The notes: generated by a model not told the origin, from the sequence alone. A stretch of DNA of 59,320 bases from Streptosporangiaceae bacterium NEAU-GS5 (GCA_017592665.1 JAGFNW010000020.1:127438-186757); one strand, 5' to 3'. Shown: positions 8,420-17,360, counted from the stretch's first letter. Numbers and translations are program-made.

Positions 8420-8845
8420 CTACCAGGTGCAGTCCGATATCTTCCGGTAACCCGCGTACAGCGTGCCACCGGCGTTGATGCTGACGGTCGAGCCGGTGTC
8501 CCAGGGCTGGCCGACCGTGTTGCTGGCCCACAGCGCCGTGCCGCTGCTGTTGTAGACGACGAAGTTGCCGTCGCTTTGGTAGACGGCCCGGTCACCGCCG
8601 GGATTGGTCCCGGCGGCCCAGCAGATCCGCCCGGTCGTCGCCTTCAGGACGAGATTGCCGTCCCCTTGCATGATCAGCTCCACGGCGAAGCCGGGGAGGG
8701 TCCGGTGCAGATAGTCGCCCTTGTTCAGGGTCGTGCCCCGGGAGATCGCGTAGCCGCGATTGTCGGCGTGCGCGGAGGTGACGATCGCCGCCACCGGCGC
8801 CACGGCCATCGCCGCGACAAGGATCGTGCGCAGCAGATTCTTCAT
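8420..8845 (-). CDS. Secreted bulb-type (mannose-binding) lectin domain protein
   Basis: A 141-residue secreted protein. The signal peptide MKNLLRTILVAAMAVAPVAA is followed by one bulb-lectin (B-lectin) domain. The sugar-site motif QxDxNxVxY appears as MQGDGNLVLK and YQSDGNFVVYN, and the typical ALWASNT strand precedes the C-terminal YAGYRKISDCTW. The domain folds as a beta-prism II and usually binds mannose-type sugars. The first site ends in K rather than Y, so only one site may be canonical. It lies 48 bp downstream of the beta-trefoil gene on the same strand, forming a pair of small extracellular carbohydrate-binding-like proteins. Confidence 0.85.
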   Translation of the reverse strand: MKNLLRTILVAAMAVAPVAAIVTSAHADNRGYAISRGTTLNKGDYLHRTLPGFAVELIMQGDGNLVLKATTGRICWAAGTNPGGDRAVYQSDGNFVVYNSSGTALWASNTVGQPWDTGSTVSINAGGTLYAGYRKISDCTW

Positions 8846-8893
8846 GGTCGACCTTCCTTCATCGGCCGGATGGTTGATGGCCTTCGCCCGGGG

Positions 8894-9469
8894 TCAGCAG
8901 TTGCCGTTGACCCGCTGGAAACTGAACAGCTCCCAGTTTCCGATCGAGCCCGACCGGGCGCGGAGCATGTTCCACTGGTCGCCGGTGTAGCCTTCTTCGC
9001 TGGAAATCCACCAGTTGGGGCTCACGCCGCTGAGACCACTGCGGAATCCGACGAGATCCCCGTTCCTGAATTCGCCGCTGAAGTAGAACCTCTGGTCGTT
9101 GTTGTTGTCCGTGCCGGCACTGGCCCGCAGCATCCCCTTGAGGGAGCCCGAGTAACTCGCCCAGGTGTCGACGTACTTTCCGTTGTGCGCCTGGAACGAA
9201 TAGGAAATGATGCCGGACGCGTCGTTGCGCCACTGCCGCACGATGAACTGCTCCCACGCGCCCACCGAGCCGGCGGGCGTCCGGGCCCGGAGCATCCCCT
9301 CATAGGTGGACCGCCCGGTTTCGGCGGCGACGTAGTTTCCGTTGGCCGCCTGGATCCGGTAGGTGCCGACGCAGATCCGGGTGTCGGCGTGCGCGCTGGA
9401 CTGTGCGAATGTCGCGAAAAGCGCGGCTGGAATCAATAATGCCGCGGTGCGCTTTGCGAGCATGTGCAT
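8894..9469 (-). CDS. Secreted fascin-like beta-trefoil protein
   Basis: A 191-residue protein with a signal peptide (LAKRTAALLIPAALFATFAQ, cleavage near SAHA-DT). Three to four repeats of about 45 residues follow: YRIQAANGNYVAAET, YSFQAHNGKYVDTWA, then WWISSEEGYTGDQWNMLRA. The NGxYV signature with later LRA and WEQF/WELF is typical of fascin-like beta-trefoil domains that bind carbohydrate or actin-like ligands. GGGGAG upstream allows the ATG at 9469 or 9463. It lies between the CHAT protease gene and the lectin gene on the same strand. Function beyond ligand binding cannot be read from sequence. Confidence 0.8.
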   Translation of the reverse strand: MHMLAKRTAALLIPAALFATFAQSSAHADTRICVGTYRIQAANGNYVAAETGRSTYEGMLRARTPAGSVGAWEQFIVRQWRNDASGIISYSFQAHNGKYVDTWASYSGSLKGMLRASAGTDNNNDQRFYFSGEFRNGDLVGFRSGLSGVSPNWWISSEEGYTGDQWNMLRARSGSIGNWELFSFQRVNGNC

Positions 9470-9541
9470 ATCGCTCCCCGTTCGACTCGGCAGCGCCTTG
9501 TCGCGCTGCGGACCGGGCCAATATTTCTGGGGAGCGCTACA

Positions 9542-12292
9542 TTACAAATACATTTGAGGTACATCGCGGAGCGCCTCCTGCTCGGCTGGGAACAGCGAGC
9601 GCCACAGGTCGTGGTGGCGAGTCAGGAGATGGGCCATCGCGTAGCCGTCCTCCAGCGCGGCGGCGGCGAGGTAGGTGGCGCGCGCCTCCTCGGCCCGGCC
9701 CGGATCGTCCCCGTCGCGGTCCAGGCGCTCGGCGCCCACGACGACGCGCAGCGCGCCCGCGCCCTCGGCGTCGACGTCCAGGAGGTCGTCGATGAGGGCG
9801 GGCCACTCAGCGGTGCCGTCCTGGCCGAGCGCCCACGAGTGGAGGCGCGTGCGCACAGGCGGGGGCGCGTCGTGGAGCGCGGCGAGCAGCAGGTCGCGGT
9901 GGGCGGGCTCCCCGGTGGCGAGGTAGCGGGTGAGGTGGGCGGGCCAGCGGGTGGTGAGGTCCGCCGCGGCCCGGGGCCCCGCCGCTCCCGAGGCCCTCGA
10001 CAGCATCGCGTACGGGTCGCCGTGCAGCACGTACGCGCCGGCGATCAAGGGGTGATATCCGCTCGCGCCGAACCTTTGGCGCGCCAGCCGCAGCGCCTCC
10101 CCCAGCGGCGCCCGCCACGCGGCGCGGTAGATCTCCCGCGCCATGGCCGCGCATGCGGCGTCGGGCACCGCGTCCAGGGCGCCGATGACGGCGGGCGAAC
10201 CGTGCTTCAGCAGCGTCACCGCCCACCCCTTCTGCCGCCCGCCCGCGATGTGCCGCACCCGTCCGAGCAGGCACGCGTTGAAGAACACCACGGGCGCGTC
10301 CTGGTCGTCGGCCCACGACACCTCCGACGGGGTCACGCCCCTGTCGTGGGAGACGGGCAGCCACTCCCCCAGTTCGCTCGCGAATCCGTGCCCGACGTAG
10401 TGGACGAGCGCCGTGCCGGTGAACAGCTCCCGGAGCCCGTCCGCGGTGGTGATCTGCCGCGAGCGAGGCTCGAGCCCGAGCAGCGGCGCGGCGCGCATGG
10501 CGGTCCGCGCGTCGGCCTCGGCCTCCTCCAGCGCGCCGAGGCGCTCGATCGGCGCGACGTGCGCGACGGTGGCGCGGGCGGGGGGTCGTCTGCGGCGCGC
10601 GTTCGGCGCGAGCACCTCCTCCAGGTACTCGAACGAGGGACAGCGCGCCACGACGTGCGTCTCGCCGAGCCATCCGCCGTCGTGAAGCAGCAGTTCGAGC
10701 GGGAGACGGTCGAGGTTCGCGGCCGGGCTGGGCAGGTAGATCACCGTACGCGCGGCCAGCAGCGCCGCGCGTGCCGGCGCCGGCAGGCTGAGCCAGGCCT
10801 GTGCGGCGGCCTGCCGAAGGGCCGGCGACGGTGGGCCGTGAAGGGGCGACTCCCGGGTGTTGAGCCGGTCGCGCTCGCGGGCGGCCACGTTGGTGAGCTC
10901 CCGCAGCGCATCGTGCATTTCCCGGCCGCCTTCGGCGAGGCGCCAGCGTGCCCGGCCGGGGCCGCCGCCCGCGACCGTCAGCACGACCGGCGGGTCCGTG
11001 AGCCCGGCCGCGTTGCCGATGCCGGGCTCGAGCGCCAGCAGCACGGTGTCGGGGAGCGCGGCCAGGCGCGTCGCGCCGACCCCGAACGGGCGGCGCAACC
11101 GCGCCACTACCGGATCAGGGTGGGGCGAGCCGTCGCGGAGAAGCGGACGGTCGCCGCGGAGCTGCTCGACCAGCAGAATGATCTCATCGAGGCCGTCGTC
11201 GTCCTGTCCGCCGCCGTCTTCGGCCGCGAGGAGCACCAGGTGGCGGCGGCGCAGGTATTCGAGATCCTCCATCAGCGCGCCGCCGCGCCCCCGGGTGTCG
11301 GCCGCGAACCGTTCCATCTCGGCCAGCAGCGCCCGCACCTCGGCGAGCGCGACCGCCTCACCCGACGACGCGCGGGCGTGCAGCAGGGCGGCGCGCGTCC
11401 GCAGGGCGTCCTCGGGCTGGTCGAGGCGCAGCAGGCGTTCGGTGGCGACCGCGTAGTCGCCGGCGGCCTCCGCCGGGCGGCCGAGCGCGTACAGCTTGCT
11501 CGCCCGGTTGGCGTGCGCCTCAGCCTCGCGCCTCTCGCGGGCGCGTCCGGGACGCAGCCGCCTGGTGAGCGCCACCGCGTCCTCGGCCTGCCCCAGCGCC
11601 GCCCGATGGTTGCCGGCCGCGCTGGCGGCGTGGGCGAGCGAGGTGCGGATGGTGATCTCGAAGTCGACGTCATCCCAAGAGGGCGGCGACCAGTGACGGC
11701 TCGCGTTCAGCGTCTCGTTGGCGAGGCGGCGGGCTTCGGCGTACGAGCGGACGCGACCCGTCAGCTGGATGGCACGGGCGGCGACCTCGTAGATCATCGG
11801 CACGAACCGGTCGGCCGCGAAGCCCGCGACCGCGACCTCCAGCGGGGTCGCGCCGAGCGCCGCCGCGCGGTCGTCCAGTACGGCATGGCCTGCCAGGGCG
11901 CGGGTCATGGTCACGGCGCCGTCGAATACAGCGTGCGTGAAGTCCTGATCCGGTGCGCCGCCGCCGAGCACGGCGCCGATCAGGCGCCATCCGAGCAGGG
12001 CGCGTTCCAGCGCCTCGGCCGCGGCGCCGTGGTCGCCGTCGTCGTGCAGGAGGGCCCCGTGCAGCGCGCCCGACTCGGCGTACCAGATCGGTGCGGTCAT
12101 GTGCGTCCAGCCGAGCGCCTCGGCGCGGCCGGCGCCCTCGCGGAGGGCCTCGCGCGCGGCGTCGAACTCGTTGACCTGCTTGTGCCGAAGGGCCGCGAGC
12201 CAGAACCACCAGCAGCGGGCCGCTTCAGAGTCCGCGCCGCCTCCGGTGGGGACCTCGCCGGGGGCGTCGATCACGTCCGCGAGGAGGCCCAT
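9542..12292 (-). CDS. CHAT-domain (caspase-like) protease with N-terminal helical repeats
   Basis: A 916-residue protein. Residues 1 to about 480 are helix-rich, TPR-like (AREALREGAGRAEALGW, AAAEALERALLGWRLIGAV, YAEARRLANETL). Residues about 500-790 form a CHAT domain, a clan CD caspase-like peptidase. The catalytic histidine is in VHYVGHGF (about H635) and the cysteine in FFNACLLG (about C674). Both are intact, followed by TLLKHGSPAVIGALDAVPD and ALRLARQRFGASGYHPLIA. A further helical tail of about 110 residues follows. It is cytoplasmic, with no signal peptide. The start lies 2 bp after the stop of the 281-residue gene, so the two are cotranscribed. CHAT proteases usually cleave a partner after sensing a stimulus; the substrate here is unknown. 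Confidence 0.9.
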   Translation of the reverse strand: MGLLADVIDAPGEVPTGGGADSEAARCWWFWLAALRHKQVNEFDAAREALREGAGRAEALGWTHMTAPIWYAESGALHGALLHDDGDHGAAAEALERALLGWRLIGAVLGGGAPDQDFTHAVFDGAVTMTRALAGHAVLDDRAAALGATPLEVAVAGFAADRFVPMIYEVAARAIQLTGRVRSYAEARRLANETLNASRHWSPPSWDDVDFEITIRTSLAHAASAAGNHRAALGQAEDAVALTRRLRPGRARERREAEAHANRASKLYALGRPAEAAGDYAVATERLLRLDQPEDALRTRAALLHARASSGEAVALAEVRALLAEMERFAADTRGRGGALMEDLEYLRRRHLVLLAAEDGGGQDDDGLDEIILLVEQLRGDRPLLRDGSPHPDPVVARLRRPFGVGATRLAALPDTVLLALEPGIGNAAGLTDPPVVLTVAGGGPGRARWRLAEGGREMHDALRELTNVAARERDRLNTRESPLHGPPSPALRQAAAQAWLSLPAPARAALLAARTVIYLPSPAANLDRLPLELLLHDGGWLGETHVVARCPSFEYLEEVLAPNARRRRPPARATVAHVAPIERLGALEEAEADARTAMRAAPLLGLEPRSRQITTADGLRELFTGTALVHYVGHGFASELGEWLPVSHDRGVTPSEVSWADDQDAPVVFFNACLLGRVRHIAGGRQKGWAVTLLKHGSPAVIGALDAVPDAACAAMAREIYRAAWRAPLGEALRLARQRFGASGYHPLIAGAYVLHGDPYAMLSRASGAAGPRAAADLTTRWPAHLTRYLATGEPAHRDLLLAALHDAPPPVRTRLHSWALGQDGTAEWPALIDDLLDVDAEGAGALRVVVGAERLDRDGDDPGRAEEARATYLAAAALEDGYAMAHLLTRHHDLWRSLFPAEQEALRDVPQMYL

Positions 12293-12294
12293 GG

Positions 12295-13140
12295 TCAGCT
12301 CACGTGCCAGTACGGCAGTGCCGCGCCGTCCCCATACACGCGGTAGGGCACGAAGCGCCGCCCGGGCGGGAAGGTGTAGGCGACGGCGCAGCTGAGGCTC
12401 GTTCGCTGTTCCAGGTGGAAGCCGGCCGTCGCCGCCCCGCCCGCGAGCAGCGGCAGGTCGACGCCGATCTCCGAGCGGCGCACGCCTTCGAGGACGGCGA
12501 CGCGCTCGCGCCGCACCTCGGTGTCGTAGTCGCGGAGGTCGAGCGCGTCGGCCTGGTCCGACAGCAGGTCGTACTCGAAGGGGTCCGGCTCGTCACCCGC
12601 GCGGCAGTGCGGGCAGCCGGGCGCGGTGACGAACCGCCGCTCGCCCCAGCCCGTGACGTCCGTCGTGACGAGGTCCTCGCCCTCCCCGCCGAATCTGCGC
12701 ACGCGTACCGTGACCTGCTGCACCACCCGCATGCAGGTGCCGCGTTCGGCGATGCCCTCGTTCAGCTCGGCCGTCATGGTCCGGCCGCCGCCGAAGCCGA
12801 ACCCGAACAGCTTGAAGGTCATCCGGCGTTCGGCCGCCGTGCTCCGCCGCACGTCGACGCCCGCCTTGCCCCCCGGCGGCACGTGCAGGGCCAGGATCTC
12901 GAACGCGGCGGCCGCCTCGCCCAGATCGGCGACCAGCTCACGGGTGCGTAAGCGGGCGATGGCACGCTGGAGGGTGTCGCGCAGGCCGCGTTCGGTGCCC
13001 ACCGGGACGCCGTCGGCCTCGACGGCCGCCTCGAGCCGTGCCGCGGCCTCCTCGTCGGTGCCGCCGGGCAGCGCGGCGACCCGGTCCGCCAGGCCGTCGA
13101 CCGCCTCGTCGGCGACCACCGTGAAATCAGGACGCTCCAT
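12295..13140 (-). CDS. Unknown CHAT-operon protein (281 residues)
   Basis: I do not recognise this family. It is cytoplasmic, with no signal or membrane segment. Its N-terminal 120 residues are helical and acidic (DEEAAARLEAAVEADGVPV, TLQRAIARLRTRELVADLGE). A Gly/Phe-rich stretch FKLFGFGFGGGRTMTAEL follows, then beta-like segments, one CPHC motif near residue 180 that could bind metal, and a C-terminal VPYRVYGDGAALPYWHV. Its start overlaps the upstream gene by 14 bp and its stop is 2 bp from the CHAT gene. It is therefore a natural candidate for partner or substrate of the protease. No gasdermin-like N-terminal cysteine is seen, so that identity is not supported. Confidence 0.75.
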   Translation of the reverse strand: MERPDFTVVADEAVDGLADRVAALPGGTDEEAAARLEAAVEADGVPVGTERGLRDTLQRAIARLRTRELVADLGEAAAAFEILALHVPPGGKAGVDVRRSTAAERRMTFKLFGFGFGGGRTMTAELNEGIAERGTCMRVVQQVTVRVRRFGGEGEDLVTTDVTGWGERRFVTAPGCPHCRAGDEPDPFEYDLLSDQADALDLRDYDTEVRRERVAVLEGVRRSEIGVDLPLLAGGAATAGFHLEQRTSLSCAVAYTFPPGRRFVPYRVYGDGAALPYWHVS

Positions 13141-14245
13141 GGGCGCGGCTCCAGGCGGCCGCCGGATCCTGCCCGGCGTAGTGGGTGAACACGGGGAGGA
13201 AGCCGCAGGCGTCGTGGCCGGCCGTGGCGTCGGGCGGGTCGTACCACTGGCGGCACAGGCCCGAGGCGTGGTGCGGGCACGCGAGGTGGTCGCAGTAGGC
13301 GGGCTCGGGGTCGAGGGCGAGTTGGGCGGCGGCGCCGAAGACGCCGACCTCGGCCAGCGCGTTCCAGGCGAAGCCGGGGTCGGCGAGCGCGACGCCGTTG
13401 CGATGGTGCGCCAGCCCGCCGTCGCGGGACGGGTAGATGATCAGAGGAGGCAGCACCGCGCGCAGTTCCTCCTCATCGAGCCCGGGCAGCAGCGCGGCGG
13501 GGCGGGCCAGGAGTTCCAGCAGGCGTGAGCGGCCGATGACACGCATGGCCGCGAGCAACGGCTCGATGACGTACGGCGTGCCGACCGGTTCTCCGGCGGA
13601 GATGAGATCCCAGTAGCCGTCGAACTCCTCACCCCAGCCGATCTGGTCGAGCACCCCGACCGCGCTTGTGGCCTTCCAGGTCTCGGGATCCCGCGCCGCG
13701 GCTTGGGCCAGCCCGGCGAATGTGGCGCACGGGTCGTTCGTGAGGAAGGCGAGAAAGGTCAAGAACGCGCACAGCTCACCCGCGTCGTGTTCACCCAGCT
13801 GCCCGGCGAGCCAGGCGAACGCGGGGCCGCCGTAGGGCCCGGACACCCCTATCCCGCCAGGAAGCAGGCGGACCGCCTCGACGGCGGCGGCGGCTTCCAG
13901 CAGGTCCCACCGGGACAGCCCGAGCTCGGCGGGCTCGGTGAGGAACGCCGCCTCGCGGGCGAACCGCTGCGCGGCGCCGCCGTCACCCGGCGCGAGCGTG
14001 TCACGGGCCGCGTTCATCAGCCGCAGGCCGTGGTTGTGCAGCAGCTGGCTGCCCAGGATCTGCGTGAAGTGCAGGATGCCGTGGTTCCAGGTGATCGTCT
14101 CGCTGATGCCCGACAGGCCGCCGGCCGCCGCCTCGGCGTACGTCTCGTATTCGACGCCGAGCACCAGCACCCCGGCCCAGGGAAAGACCCGCTCATGCCC
14201 CGAGCCGAGCGGATGGAGCCGACCGGTCCGGCATGCGCAACCCAT
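13127..14245 (-). CDS. Unknown CHAT-operon protein with C-terminal cysteine cluster
   Basis: A protein of about 372 residues, family not recognised. The body is helical and hydrophobic-rich but has no clear signal peptide (WNHGILHFTQILGSQLLHNH, LCAFLTFLAFLTNDPCATF). Near the C-terminus there is a Cys/His cluster, YCDHLACPHHASGLCRQWYD then HDACGF, suggestive of a zinc site. It is the first gene of the CHAT operon. The start is uncertain: the ATG at 14245 has no convincing ribosome site, and internal GTG codons exist. A MITE ends 45 bp upstream, so the promoter or the N-terminus may have been altered by that insertion. Confidence 0.65.
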   Translation of the reverse strand: MGCACRTGRLHPLGSGHERVFPWAGVLVLGVEYETYAEAAAGGLSGISETITWNHGILHFTQILGSQLLHNHGLRLMNAARDTLAPGDGGAAQRFAREAAFLTEPAELGLSRWDLLEAAAAVEAVRLLPGGIGVSGPYGGPAFAWLAGQLGEHDAGELCAFLTFLAFLTNDPCATFAGLAQAAARDPETWKATSAVGVLDQIGWGEEFDGYWDLISAGEPVGTPYVIEPLLAAMRVIGRSRLLELLARPAALLPGLDEEELRAVLPPLIIYPSRDGGLAHHRNGVALADPGFAWNALAEVGVFGAAAQLALDPEPAYCDHLACPHHASGLCRQWYDPPDATAGHDACGFLPVFTHYAGQDPAAAWSRAHGAS

Positions 14246-14286
14246 GGCGGTCAGTGTCGTCGCCGCCCGGAACAGGGTCAACCGGC

Positions 14287-14452
14287 CTAGGGAGTGTCTG
14301 ACAAATGCCGCCCGTCGCGAGCGGCGATCCAGGTGCGTGCATCGCAAGGCGGAGGAGGAGGCCATAGCGGAGCTATGGGTGACGACGACAACGCGGCGAG
14401 GCGCGTGCCTGGGCGACGCGCAGCAGGGCGTGATTTGCCAGACACGACCTAG
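14287..14452. mobile_element. 158-bp MITE flanked by CTAG target duplication
   Basis: The element at 14291-14448 is bounded by CTAG at 14287-14290 and 14449-14452. Its ends are imperfect inverted repeats sharing GTGTCTG-CAAAT (left GGAGTGTCTGACAAATG, right complement GTCGTGTCTGGCAAATC). It has no transposase. Inside is a perfect 7-bp hairpin CCATAGC/GCTATGG. CTAG is a YTAR target, as used by IS5-family elements, so a non-autonomous IS5-type MITE is likely. The right-hand CTAG supplies the TAG stop of the acyl-CoA ligase. Confidence 0.75.
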
Positions 14453-15960
14453 CGGCGGGCGTGGCCGGCCCGGGGGCGGGCCGGGGCGCCGGGGAGCGGC
14501 GGGATGGCGCGTTTGAGGATCTTGCCGGTGGGGCTCATGGGCAGCTCGTCGACGATCGAGACGTGCCGAGGATACTTGTAGGCCGCGACCCGCTCCCGGA
14601 CGAAGTCGCGCAGCTCTTCGGGCTCGGCCGGGGCCCGCAGCGCCACCACGGCGGCGACCTCCTCCCCCAGCTCGGGATGCGGCACCCCGATCACCGCGGC
14701 CTGCCGCACGGCGGGGTGCTCGTAGAGGACCTCCTCCACCTCGCGCGGATAGACGGTGTATCCGGCCCGGATAATCACGTCGCGGCGGCGGCCGACCAGG
14801 AAGAAGAACCCGTCGGCGTCCACCCGGCCGAGGTCGCCGGTGTAGAACCAGCCGTCCTGGATGGTCTCCGCGGTGGCGTCCGGATTGTTCCAGTAGCCCT
14901 TCATCACGTTGGGCCCCCTGATGACGATCTCGCCGACGTTGCCGCAGGGGACCTCGCGGCCCAGCTCGTCGACCAGCCGCATCTCGACGCCCTTGACCGG
15001 CCGGCCGATCGACCCGGGACGGCGGCCCGCTCCCGACCGGTTGCTCGCGGCGACCGCGGACGTCTCGGTGAGCCCGTATCCCTCCACGAGCGAACAGCCG
15101 AGCCGCGTCTCGTACGCCCGCAGCACGTCGAGCGGGAGCGCCGCGCCACCGGAGACGCACACCCGCAGCAGCGACATGTCGGACGCCCCGGGATGGTCGA
15201 GCAGCGCGATGTACATGGTCGGCACGCCATGGAAGACGGTGACGCCATCGCGCCGGATCACCTGCAGGGCCCGGCCCGCGTCGAACCGGGGCAGCAGCGT
15301 GAGCCGCGCGCCGGCGTGCACGGTCGCGTTGAGCGAGCAGGTCTGCCCGAAGGCATGGTACAGCGGCAGGGCGCCGAGGACGACGTCGTCGACGCCGAGG
15401 CCGTGCATGCGGGCCACGGTCGCCGCGTTGCCGCCGAGGTTGCCGTGGGTAAGCTCGACCCCCTTGGCGCGGCCGCTCGTCCCGGACGTGTAGTGAATGA
15501 CGGCCGTGTCGCCGGCCGACCTCGCGGCGATCTCGTGCTCGGCCGCTATCTCGTGCAGCAACCGGCGGAACTCCCCCGGGACCACGAAGAAGCAGTCGAT
15601 CCCGGCGGCCGCGGCGGCGGCCTCGGCCGCCTCGGCGCAGGCGTGCCAGGCGATGAACAGCCGCGGCCCGCAGTCGCCGAGGTAGGCGGCGATCTCGCGC
15701 CGGCGCAGCAGCGGGTCCAGCGGCACGACCACGGCCCCGATCCGCAGCACCCCGTAGTAGACGACGGCGAACTCCGGGACATTCGGCAGCATGATCGCCA
15801 CGCGGTCGCCGGGGCCGATCCCGCGCCGCCGCAGGAGCCCGGCCACCCGCGCCGTCATCGACTCGAGCGCGGCATAGGTCACGACCGTGTCGTCCAGGGT
15901 GAGAACCGCCCGCCAGCCCAGCCGCTCGGTGGCGGCGCGGAGCCGGTCAGCGATGTTCAT
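14449..15960 (-). CDS. Acyl-CoA synthetase (long-chain fatty-acid/AMP-forming ligase family)
   Basis: A 503-residue ANL-superfamily enzyme that activates a carboxylic acid to its acyl-CoA through an acyl-AMP. The motifs are intact: P-loop IHYTSGTSGRAKGVELTH (about 155-172), A5 EGYGLTETS, A7 GWFYTGDLGRVD, A8 GRRRDVIIRAGYTVYPREVE and the C-terminal catalytic lysine in MSPTGKILKR. It is shorter than typical long-chain ligases because the N-terminal part is compact. The stop TAG lies in the CTAG target duplicated by the MITE; the coding sequence itself is unbroken. It follows the PucR-type regulator by 56 bp containing a CATTGG/CCAATG palindrome. The acid substrate is unknown and may be what the adjacent Liv-type importer brings in. 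Confidence 0.92.
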   Translation of the reverse strand: MNIADRLRAATERLGWRAVLTLDDTVVTYAALESMTARVAGLLRRRGIGPGDRVAIMLPNVPEFAVVYYGVLRIGAVVVPLDPLLRRREIAAYLGDCGPRLFIAWHACAEAAEAAAAAAGIDCFFVVPGEFRRLLHEIAAEHEIAARSAGDTAVIHYTSGTSGRAKGVELTHGNLGGNAATVARMHGLGVDDVVLGALPLYHAFGQTCSLNATVHAGARLTLLPRFDAGRALQVIRRDGVTVFHGVPTMYIALLDHPGASDMSLLRVCVSGGAALPLDVLRAYETRLGCSLVEGYGLTETSAVAASNRSGAGRRPGSIGRPVKGVEMRLVDELGREVPCGNVGEIVIRGPNVMKGYWNNPDATAETIQDGWFYTGDLGRVDADGFFFLVGRRRDVIIRAGYTVYPREVEEVLYEHPAVRQAAVIGVPHPELGEEVAAVVALRAPAEPEELRDFVRERVAAYKYPRHVSIVDELPMSPTGKILKRAIPPLPGAPARPRAGHARR

Positions 15961-15993
15961 GCTCCGACGGTACGCCGGGGCTCCCGGGGATCT

Positions 15994-16014
15994 CATTGGT
16001 CGCTGATGCCAATG
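15994..16014. promoter_or_regulatory. Inverted repeat between PucR-type gene and acyl-CoA ligase
   Basis: CATTGG and CCAATG form 6-bp arms around a nine-base spacer, just upstream of the ligase start. A further CATTGG occurs at about 16027. It could be an operator for the neighbouring PucR-type regulator, but this rests on position only. Confidence 0.3.
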
Positions 16015-16016
16015 TT

Positions 16017-17360
16017 TCACGGTCCGCATTGGTGCCAGGTCGCCAGCGAGTCGTACAGCGCGATCGCGACGAGCAACTCCATCAGGTCGTCGATCCGGCG
16101 CAGGTTGCACCCGGTCCGCTCCTGGATCCGGCGCAGCCGGTATTGGGCGGTGTTGGGATGGATCTGCAGCCGTTCGGCCGAGGCGCGCAGGTTCAGGTCG
16201 GCGTCGGCGAAGGCCCGGATCGTGGCGGTGAGCACGCCGCCGCGCGCCCGGTCCTCGGCGAGCAGGGCGGTGATCCGCGGATCGACGAGATGGCGTGCCG
16301 TGTCGTCCGCGCGGAGCGCGAGGTACTGAAACGGCGTGATCTCCGGCAGCGCGGCGATGCCGCCGTCCTCGGGCAGGAATTCGAGCGCGGTGCGGGCCTC
16401 CCGGTAGGCGCACGGGATGTCGGCGGTGCCGAGCACCACGGTGCTGACGCCGACGGCCGCCACGATGCCCTCCGCGAGCAGGCTCTCCCGCACCCGCTGC
16501 AGCCGGGCGCAGAGCTCCACGGCGTCGCCGCCCGGGCCGAGCACGGGGACGGCCACGATCTCGGCCTGGCGGACGGCCGCCAGGACGTTCGTGCCGTTGC
16601 CCGCGGCCCGCGCGATCGCCGCGCAGGCCGCGTGATGGGCGCCGGCGCCACCGGCCACGCCGGCCGGCACCGGACGCAGGTCGGCTGTGCCCTCCTTGGC
16701 CCCCGACGCCTGCGGGCCGAGCAGGATGGCGACCACCACGAGCAGCGGGGCGCTGGTGCCGGGGTCAAGACCGTAGGCGTGGGCAGTGGCGAGCTGACCG
16801 CCGCGGCTCGGCGCGTTCCCGGCGAGTAGCGTCTCCAGCAGGTCACGGCTCTCGCCGGCCGCCGCCGCGGCGGCGTACTGCTGGCACTCCATGTAGGCGT
16901 TGGCGGCGTAGGTGCTGGCGACATCGCAGTACGTCATGATGGGGGCGGCCAGCGTCAGGGCGGCCTCGTGGCCCGCCGGCGAGTCGCCGGCCCGCTCGAC
17001 CACCGAGTCCCAGAACACCTGCAGCCCCACCCGGAAGGCGTTGATGTAGTCGGCCAGGGCGATCCCCGCCCGGGCCCGCCGCATGGCCGCGGCGCGGGTG
17101 AAGCCGATGTCGCCGGCGGTCGGCGCGCGGTCCTCCAGGAGCACGGCCAGCGTGGTGCGGTAGTGGCGGACCACCTGGTCGCGGACGTCGTCGTGGAAGG
17201 CGCGATCGCGGGCCGCGTACGCGGGGATCTCGGCGCGCATCGCCTCGAGCGCGAGCGCGGCGAGCCGGTGGGTGTCGTCGAGCAACGCGGACAGGATCCG
17301 GGTGCGTTCAGCGCGGACCGTTTCGCTGCTGAAACCACTGGACATGCCGGGATGATCCAT
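16017..17360 (-). CDS. PucR/CdaR-family transcriptional regulator
   Basis: A 447-residue cytoplasmic regulator. It has a helical N-terminal sensing region (ILSALLDDTHRLAALALEA), a central alpha/beta GGDEF-like domain with AAVGVSTVVLGTADIPCAYR and ALEFLPEDGGIAAL, and a C-terminal PucR-type helix-turn-helix (LNLRASAERLQIHPNTAQYR then LRRIQERTGCNLRRIDD, about residues 395-430). Family members control uptake and catabolism of small acids, purines or amino acids. It lies between a ligase on the same strand and a divergent Liv-type ABC operon, so it probably controls one or both. ATG at 17360 or 17345 are both possible starts. Confidence 0.88.
   Translation of the reverse strand: MDHPGMSSGFSSETVRAERTRILSALLDDTHRLAALALEAMRAEIPAYAARDRAFHDDVRDQVVRHYRTTLAVLLEDRAPTAGDIGFTRAAAMRRARAGIALADYINAFRVGLQVFWDSVVERAGDSPAGHEAALTLAAPIMTYCDVASTYAANAYMECQQYAAAAAAGESRDLLETLLAGNAPSRGGQLATAHAYGLDPGTSAPLLVVVAILLGPQASGAKEGTADLRPVPAGVAGGAGAHHAACAAIARAAGNGTNVLAAVRQAEIVAVPVLGPGGDAVELCARLQRVRESLLAEGIVAAVGVSTVVLGTADIPCAYREARTALEFLPEDGGIAALPEITPFQYLALRADDTARHLVDPRITALLAEDRARGGVLTATIRAFADADLNLRASAERLQIHPNTAQYRLRRIQERTGCNLRRIDDLMELLVAIALYDSLATWHQCGP

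Noticed and set aside
12295-13140. Bacterial gasdermin as the CHAT partner
   Set aside because: Size and position fit, but the N-terminal cysteine for acylation and a recognisable pore-forming N-domain pattern are not visible.
14287-14452. MITE mobilised by the IS5-type element at the window end
   Set aside because: Both use CTAG targets, but their terminal sequences (GGAGTGTCTG versus GAGCTGTTCG) do not match.
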